Assembly: GCA_028564705.1 (NCBI GenBank)
Contig: JAPXFQ010002762.1
Location: 156,580 to 220,579 of the forward strand
Direction of reading: 5' to 3'
Length of the DNA: 64,000 nt
DNA from: Apricaphanius iberus
Lineage: Eukaryota; Chordata; Actinopteri; Cyprinodontiformes; Aphaniidae
This document shows, one piece after another, positions 57,967 to 64,000 of the stretch. The translations under genes were made by a program, and so were the position numbers. Below the pieces are notes generated by a model. It did not search any database, was not told the DNA's origin, and was given only the letters and a program-made list of their open reading frames with translations. Within the stretch, counting starts at the first letter, position 1, and the number at the start of each line of letters is the position of its first letter.

Positions 57967-59087
57967 AGATATGTTTATAGGTAGTTAGAGTCAGGTCAGA
58001 CAGGTAGATAGGAAGAGACAGGTTAATGTTAGTAGTCAGGCAGAGTGTCAAAAGTTAGGAAGAGATAGGAAGAGGTAGAGTAGCTAGGTAGAGATAGATT
58101 AATGTAAGCCAGGTAAAGATCCGGAGCCGGTCGCGGCTTACCGCCGCGGAAGAAATGCGCCCCACAGGGGCCAGCCAGCGCCGGAGAGAGGTCCCTCAAG
58201 GGGATCCTCCCGCACAGTGCGGCCGCCCATTACCTGCCGGGTTGAATCCCCCGGGCAGACTGTGCGGACCCCACCCGTTTATCTCTTAAACGTTTCTCGC
58301 CCTCTTCAACTCTGTCCTCTCAGTTCTGTCTATTTTTCCTTAAGATAGTTGTCGACTATCGGTCTCGTGCCGGTATTTAGCCTTAGATGGAGTTTACCAC
58401 CCACTTTGGGCTGCATTCTCAAACAACCCGACTCCGAGAAGACCCCGGCATGACGGGGGCCGTTACCGGCCCTACACCGTCCACGGGTCAGGAGGACTCA
58501 GACAGAGTGTTGGTAGCCAGGTCTCCTAGTAGCTAGGAGACAGGTTAATGTTAGTAGCTATGCTGCTTTAGGCTAGGCTGTTGGAGGACATTATTAGGGT
58601 CTGTTCCTACTTTCTCTCCTACTTCTCCCCAACTGCATGATGTGCTGTCAATTCAAGCACTAACCTGTTTTCTATTATAGTAGGTGCTCCGGATTAGCCC
58701 TGCTTGACGACCCTGACTAAGATGGCATTGCAGTGACGGAAAATTCTCCACGTCCTGCAACAAACTTGTGCATCAGTTCTATTGCTCTTTCTGTGTCTCT
58801 GTTATGTATTCTCCAAGCCACAGACGGTCGCGGCAGATAACCGCTTGTGCTGAGCCTGGTTCTGCCGGAGGTTTCTTCCTGTTAAAAGGGAGTTTTTCCT
58901 TCCCACTGTCGCTGCATGCTTGCTCAGTATGAGGGATTGCTGAGATTTCCACGACGCAATCTTCTGTGGTTCTGTAATTTCTACACTAAACATTGTATTG
59001 TAATAACTCTTTTTGTAAAGTGCCTTGAGATGACATCTGTTGTGAAATGGCGCTATATAAATAAACTGAATTGAATTGAATTGAATT
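57967..59087 (+). other. L2 copy C 3' UTR and tail
   Basis: Contains repeated 'ggttaatgttagtag' and 'taggaagaga' motifs, the 28S-derived insert (58119-58503), and then the part shared with copies A and B and the fragment at 22965: 'aaaagggagtttttcc', 'gatgacatctgttgtgaaat', 'ggcgctatataaataaactg' and a GAATT tail. The last 60 bp are the likely RT recognition hairpin and tail by analogy with eel and zebrafish L2 elements. Confidence 0.8.
58119..58503 (-). pseudogene. 28S rRNA-derived fragment inside the L2 3' UTR
   Basis: The minus strand reads as large-subunit rRNA: 'ggtggtaaactccatctaag', 'gctaaataccggcacgagac', 'cgatagtcgac', 'ataaacgggtggggtccgca', 'ggattcaacccgg' and, at the end, 'gccgcgaccggctccgg'. 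The order is that of the 5' part of 28S, running into the D2 expansion. The core between 'gatagtc' and 'gaagaggg' has many changes against the nearly invariant functional sequence, so this is not a working gene. Copy A, B and the 22.9-kb fragment lack it. It is GC-rich against AT-rich surroundings. Confidence 0.85.
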
Positions 59088-59150
59088 AAAGTATAAATAC
59101 TTAAAATTTCTACCCAAGTAGGACACTTCTAGGTATAGATAATAGATGGA

Positions 59151-60589
59151 TGGATGGATGGATACCCTCTTCTTTCTGCCTAGATAAAAATTAAAAATGG
59201 ACCAGAATAGTGGAAAATCCTTACAGAATTTGCATGTATGTTTTATGAGTAACATGAATGCTGTGTAGTTTGTAGGACCAATTTTATGATTCTGAGCTGA
59301 CTTTAGGGTGCTGATATGACTTTGAAAGTACTTTGAATATTATACTAATCATGCATTTAAAAGCATGCACTTTAAAGAAATTAAATTAAGGAATACAACT
59401 AAAAATATGGCTAAAATGTATTGTCCTATCTGTCTTGACATTTACATAATACCAAATTCAAAGAGAGAAATATCCATAAAATTCAATACTACTTTTTTTC
59501 ACCAATAACATAGTCTGTGACCTTAAAGGGCTGAGATCATCTGCTGCACTGTGCTGTGCTGCATGGAATAAGCAAATGTACACTTCAGGTGTTACATTAA
59601 ATGTGGTTGTTTGGAGTTGATTTTACCCTTAGGATACTTAAAGATTGAATTTGGAAATACTAAGATTTGACGCTCCTTTTCCACACCACTTTTTAAGTCT
59701 AGTGTTAAATATAATGAGATGTAACTCTACAAAGAGTAAAATTAGCTTTCATTTTGCCAAACACACAATAACACATCAAAAACAACACTTTTGAATTTGC
59801 TGTTTGCTTTGTCCCTAGGAGACATTGTACAATATGGACACAAATATCTAAAAATTTTCTGACACCTTGTTGAAGTGTAGTTACGGAGAATTATGGCAGT
59901 TTTGAATGCAGAAAGGGGTTTCTTCAGAATCTCAGTAGGTGTACCAAACAAAGTGGAAACGTGTATGATGATGAGTAAGATTTTCTTTTACCTGTCTATC
60001 AGTCATTTGAACTGAAGTGTTTATGCTCACCCTGACCACACTGTTTGCATTAATTTGTAATGGGCTGGTATGATAAGCGACCTGAATGCTAATCAATTGG
60101 ACACCCTGGGGCCTAGAACTTTGACCACCTATTTAAATGTATAGGCAAGTCATGCAAGATTTTGACAGCAATAGCCTCCCTGTTGGATTTGTTATGTTTG
60201 TGGGAATCTGAGTCTACAGGAAGAGGCTGCTGAATGATGAGGGGGAAGAAAACTCTCTTGTGTAAGTAATACATTCTGGGATGGCATCATTAACAGCAGT
60301 GATGATATGTAACTCAACTTCAGCAGAGCATTTTGATCAAGTTTGCTACGTCAATGGCAGAAGTAGGTCAAACTTAGCTAATAATGCTGACACATAAATA
60401 CAGCAAACGTATGTGAGGGAGACGGCATTTTTGAACTTTCATTCAATATTGAACTTTGGACTCCAACTTAATAATGAAAGTAAAAGGAGAGAGAATGTGA
60501 ATAGAAGTACCTACTTGAGACTTAGGCAGGATATTTTTTCATGACGAAAAGGTAACTGAGATTTAATTACAGGTTACAGCCAATGGCCG
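59151..60589. other. Non-coding stretch
   Basis: A short GATG microsatellite at 59146-59162, then AT-rich sequence with no recognised gene or repeat terminus. Confidence 0.4.
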
Positions 60590-61122
60590 CTGGCTGCTCT
60601 GCTTTTTGACCGCATGCCATGGAGGCCGCCATTGCTCCTCCCTTGCTGTAGTACCTCCATTTGGCCGCTAGGCCCCAATTGAAAAGCATTGGACTTTAGA
60701 CACGTTAAAATCAACTTTAATGCCTGGTGCCCCATTGTTTTAAACCTGCTATGGCTACATATTCTTCCTGAGATAACGCTGGGTTCATAAAAAACCTGGG
60801 CACCAGGCTGGTTTACGTAATATAATTTTTTGAAATCTTGCATAATTAATGAGGGGGCCGAGCCAAGTTTAGCATCAGAGCTAACGACGCGGGAGCAGAA
60901 TGGGCGTGATTACGACCGAACTATGTGCCCATTCACGCTCCTCGAGGGCAGAGTCTACAGTGAAGATCCCGCCCCTATGCCCTTTTTAGGAACATGCTTC
61001 GTCAGAGCTGGGGAGGAGGAGTTTGTGAATCCGCCATGAATTCCCCCATGAAAGTGTGTCATTCTGGTAAACGGGGACGAGTGAGGAGGCGCTGTCTATT
61101 CTTTTTTACAGTCTATGTTTAC
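60590..61122 (-). repeat. Interspersed repeat ending 'tacagtctatg'
   Basis: Moderately GC-rich block ('atggccgctggctgctctgc', 'gctaacgacgcgggagcaga') that ends 'tttacagtctatg'. On the minus strand it therefore opens 'catagactgtaaaa', like the stretch that begins at 44053. It probably belongs to a widespread teleost non-autonomous family. An open frame of 69 codons inside is not convincing. Confidence 0.45.
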
Positions 61123-61349
61123 AGCAGCAGATTCTGAGTTGATTCTCTTTTCCTTTTAGACTATGCTTATTATTTGGCAGCCTTGAATTATTAAAAACTC
61201 TTGTGTTGCTGCTTTTGCTTTAGACAACTGGAGGGGGATACTGACAATCTTTTTCATGCTGTCCTTACCCCCTTTACTCTCCTTTTTTTGCATTTGCCAA
61301 TATTCTTGCCATTTTGTGTCTTCTTTATTTATTCATATTTTTTCATTTG

Positions 61350-61480
61350 GAGTTCAAATCAGTTTACTTATATATTGTCGATTTACAACAGATGTCATGT
61401 CAAGGCAGTTTACAAGAAAAGTAAAGATAATTCAATCATACAAACACTTAAATCAGTTTAAAAGTTTACTATTTAAAGGG
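61350..61480 (-). mobile_element. Antisense L2 3' end, degenerate
   Basis: 'aaatcagtttacttatatat' followed by 'acaacagatgtcatgtcaag' and 'gcagtttacaag' is the complement of the L2 3' end ('cttgtaaagtgccttgagat', 'gacatctgttgt...'). The GAATT tail is mutated. 5'-truncated. Confidence 0.6.
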
Positions 61481-62083
61481 AGTTTATCCTACTATTTCAC
61501 AGCTTTCAACTTCTGGGATAGACATATATATGTTAAAATGTTACTGTTGGTGTTTTACAAAATGAATTTGTCCTGAAATTTTACTTTCTACGTATCCTGT
61601 AGTTAATGTTGGACCAGAAAAGTGAAACGTCTCGTTTCTCTATAAACCTGCCTCTTGCACCCCAACGCTACACTCCGCTGCACTGCCGGGAGCAGATCAC
61701 ACTGAGAAAAGCAGTGCTGAGCTTAATCTCAAACAGTATTCTGACAAAGAATTTGAAAATCACTAAGTACCACAATGAAACTCTGTTATATGAAGGGCTC
61801 AGACGTTTGGTTTATTTTTTTATTTTTTGTAAAAAAACGCAGTCAATAAAGCCAATTTCAGTTGATAAATCTCCAGGCTTTAGACAGAGCCCAAACCAAC
61901 ATAGCTAAGTCCACTAAGCAAATCTTTGCAGCCTGTACCCACTTATTTCTTTGTCCATCAGGCATCTTTGTTCTTTGATCCAGCAACTGTTCTTTAGGAA
62001 TGTAGAATAAAAGCCTTTACCCCATGCATCCAAACAGGCGGTTTCACAGAGAAAGTAAAAAAATCCAACAAAAAAGTGCTTTA
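61481..62083. other. Non-coding stretch
   Basis: A 100-codon frame at 61606-61908 carries no recognised motif. Nothing else seen. Confidence 0.35.
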
Positions 62084-63181
62084 GTTTTTAATTGCGATTG
62101 CGATTTAATATGCAATTATTTTTGTGGGGCTTTTGTCATGGATTTTTTAATTAATGCAAGGAAAAATATTGTGTATTATAAACAGATTTTTATACATAAT
62201 TTATTCTATTCCATAAGATAGACTTATTTTAAGACAAAGGCAAATATTAGCAACTTTATCTACTTTTAATCATCACACTTGATGGTCATCGGCGTCGTTC
62301 TGCAATCAAGGTTTTCTTCCTTTTGATCCCAGCTAGTAATTCCCTCCGGCTGCAATGTTTTCCTGGGTGGGGTTATCCAGGAAGTAGGATGCTTGAAGGA
62401 AAAAGCTCTGATTTTAAATTCTCCATCGATCTAATGCACTTTCAGACTCTGGTATGGCTCCGTAGAGCGGTTTGATCTCAGGTCAGTTGTTGCAAAATAC
62501 TCCGCCGTTTTCGGTGCGACTTTAACTTTCTGTCTGCATTTTTTATACAGTGCAGGTGAAATGTGGCTAAAATGTGTGTGTGAGATTGAATCCTAGCTTA
62601 TTCATAATGCTTAACAAAGCATATTTTTGGCTATAAAACCCGTTATAGCACAAATTATTTCCGTGTGCCGTTTTTTTATGTTCGTAAGGAGCGATTCTTT
62701 CAAACAGCTCGGTCAGCGATCCCTGTCGGCTGGAAGTTTGTTTACTGGATATTTAAACACTGGTGGCGGTCAGTTTAGCCGTGCAACTCTCATATATGGT
62801 GGTGTGATGTTTTTAGGTGTTGATAAAGGTTCTTACTGTAGCCTACCTCGTGAGGCAGCAACAATACCAAGACGGTTACTGCATAATACCTGGCGTTTTC
62901 ATAAACACTTTCATAGCAGATATAGTTTCTTACAACCGATGTTCTGTTCCTCTTTGGTACCAAATATTGTGCAGTGTTGGATTCTGTTAAGCTTTAGGTC
63001 ATTTTATAACGGGTTAAAGTGCAGCGTTTCCTTCTCTCCCTGCATTGTTTGAGCTGTTTGCAAGTAACATGACTTTACTAGATATGTTTACATCAAGACA
63101 AATCGCAGCCTTTGTGATTAGGAAATCGCATTTTACCAAATTGCGATTTAATTGCATATGCAATTAATTGTTCAGCCCTAG
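62084..63181. mobile_element. hAT-like element copy 2, inverted relative to 18179-19300
   Basis: The complement matches copy 1 over nearly its whole length: 'gcatatgcaattaa', 'ataattcgtgctttaac'-type and 'tctctccttacaaacat'-type blocks in reversed order. The right end 'caattaattgttcagcccta' is the counterpart of copy 1's left end. The left end lacks the last ~40 bp with the 'gggctgaaa' terminus, so this copy is terminally truncated. Open frames differ between the copies and are not conserved. Confidence 0.75.
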
Positions 63182-63302
63182 TTTTAATCTGCCAAAAACC
63201 GAAGCAGCCATGAACTGTGAGAAGGAGAAGGGTGTGTTTGAACTCTATCACAGGTAAACCGCTTTGCCTGCAGGGGCAGTGCAGACACCTCAACACCCCC
63301 TT

Positions 63303-63346
63303 GTGTTCAACTAGTGATGTCACTAGTGATGTCACTAGTTGAACAC
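63303..63346. repeat. Perfect 15-bp inverted repeat with inner palindrome
   Basis: GTGTTCAACTAGTGA ... TCACTAGTTGAACAC with a 14-bp centre. The centre makes the block a 12-bp direct repeat as well ('actagtgatgtc' twice). Could extrude as a hairpin. No gene nearby. Confidence 0.8.
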
Positions 63347-64000
63347 TCAGTCGATTTCAAGGAGAGGGAGGGGCAGCTGCTCAAAGAGCAAAATTCAGGA
63401 GGATTACTCAGATTACTAATGCGTGAATTAAGCCACACTTTGTTTATGAGAAAATTGCATTACCAGATGGTTGAAACTCTGAAAACTTGGTTTTGCATGA
63501 TATAGGCCCCTTAAGGAATCTCAGCAGATTGCATTGAGTCATTGACTTGACAGGGTTTCTTAAGAAATTAGCTCATCTGATTTAACGCCTTTTTAATATC
63601 CTTTTAATGCCATTTTTTAACTATTTTTAGCACTCATGACAAATCATGAATATATATGTACATTAAAGAAAAAGTCTGGAAACCGTGTATTTTAAAGTAC
63701 TTTGAGGTAAATATAATTTATGAATGAATGAATTTGTGGCACTTGAATCATTTCGCTAGTTTTGTCCTTCCAAAAAAAACATTTAGGTATTTCTGAATCT
63801 GGAAACTGCCCGGAAACACTCAGAAACACCTTCACTGGATGCTGCACAGCAGTATTCAGACAGCAGAGAACCTTCATGTACAGCATGCGCAATCCAAATG
63901 ACACCCGAAGACTCCTCCATGTTCAGATGGTAGAGTTCACTACAGCTGCAGTTATAACGTTTGTGATGGTCACGTTAGCTACTAGATATTCTGCTGTTGG
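63347..64000. other. Non-coding stretch to window end
   Basis: No recognised gene, repeat family or RNA feature. Confidence 0.4.

Larger units (their letters stand above)
53691..59087 (+). mobile_element. L2 LINE copy C, near full length with intact ORFs
   Basis: About 5.4 kb. It has a 5' leader (53691-53973) with a duplicated 'gacgtatcgcgt', ORF1 (53974-54870), ORF2 (54871-57966), and a 3' UTR with an inserted 28S-derived piece and a (GAATT)n tail at 59066-59087. Flanks suggest insertion at 'gtaaag', with TAAAG or AAAG possibly duplicated. Both ORFs are open and keep catalytic motifs, so this copy could be recent or active. The layout, esterase ORF1 plus endonuclease-RT ORF2, is known for L2/CR1-type LINEs of fish. 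Confidence 0.9.

Noticed and set aside
58119..58503. Functional rRNA gene segment
   Set aside because: Too short, inside a LINE 3' UTR, and changed at conserved core positions; called a derived fragment instead.
61606..61908. 100-codon frame
   Set aside because: No motif, no splice or start context; not distinguishable from chance.
1..64000. CRISPR arrays, operons, riboswitches, bacterial promoters or terminators
   Set aside because: None seen; the window is vertebrate DNA and the tandem repeats are minisatellites without spacer structure.

Overview
This window looks like intergenic or intronic DNA from a ray-finned (teleost) fish. There is no dense operon-like coding. Almost every recognisable reading frame belongs to a transposable element, and the families are those typical of teleosts: L2-type LINEs with an esterase ORF1, Rex1-like LINEs, Tc1/mariner, several hAT-like elements, a tRNA-derived SINE, and Gypsy and BEL/Pao remnants. 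I found no complete ordinary host gene. The only candidate host-type coding piece is one THAP-domain exon near 6.6 kb. All names come from motifs read by eye; no database was searched.

Layout. 0-9.2 kb: an antisense L2-like fragment split by a TTAA-flanked DNA element; a second antisense L2-like LINE interrupted by a probable solo LTR that carries a nested MITE; the THAP exon; and a 30-bp minisatellite. 9.2-13.2 kb: a 5'-truncated sense L2 copy (copy A). 13.3-22.3 kb: a large, decayed DNA transposon with CACAC... termini, GTACC-rich subterminal repeats and two antisense genes, one multi-exon and one Tnp2-like transposase with C2H2 fingers. A 1.1-kb hAT-like element with an 8-bp target duplication sits in one of its introns. 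23.0-31.3 kb: an L2 3' end, a hAT element containing a truncated L1, Gypsy pol, another hAT containing a Rex1, and a SINE head. 31.3-39.4 kb: Tc1 and hAT pieces and an antisense Rex1. 40.3-44.8 kb: a fold-back structure whose two arms each carry the same Rex1 scrap. Between the arms lies a 62-bp tandem repeat interrupted by a Tc1 element and by a SINE plus LINE pair. 45.1-50.3 kb: an antisense L2 (copy B) and a second LINE fragment. 51.5 kb: a BEL/Pao scrap. 53.7-59.1 kb: a near-complete sense L2 (copy C) with intact ORF1 and ORF2. 62.1-63.2 kb: the inverted partner of the 18-kb hAT element.

The most interesting element is copy C. ORF1 (zinc-ribbon-like cysteines, coiled coil, SGNH esterase) and ORF2 (endonuclease plus reverse transcriptase) lie in the same reading frame, separated by one UGA. 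ORF2 has no AUG before or within most of the endonuclease domain. The same UGA-CAA junction and frame are seen in copy A and in the more divergent copy B, and the linker after the UGA contains a 21-bp repeat that changes copy number in whole codons. This suggests ORF2 is made by stop-codon readthrough or non-AUG reinitiation. Copy C also carries about 385 bp of antisense 28S rRNA-derived sequence in its 3' UTR.
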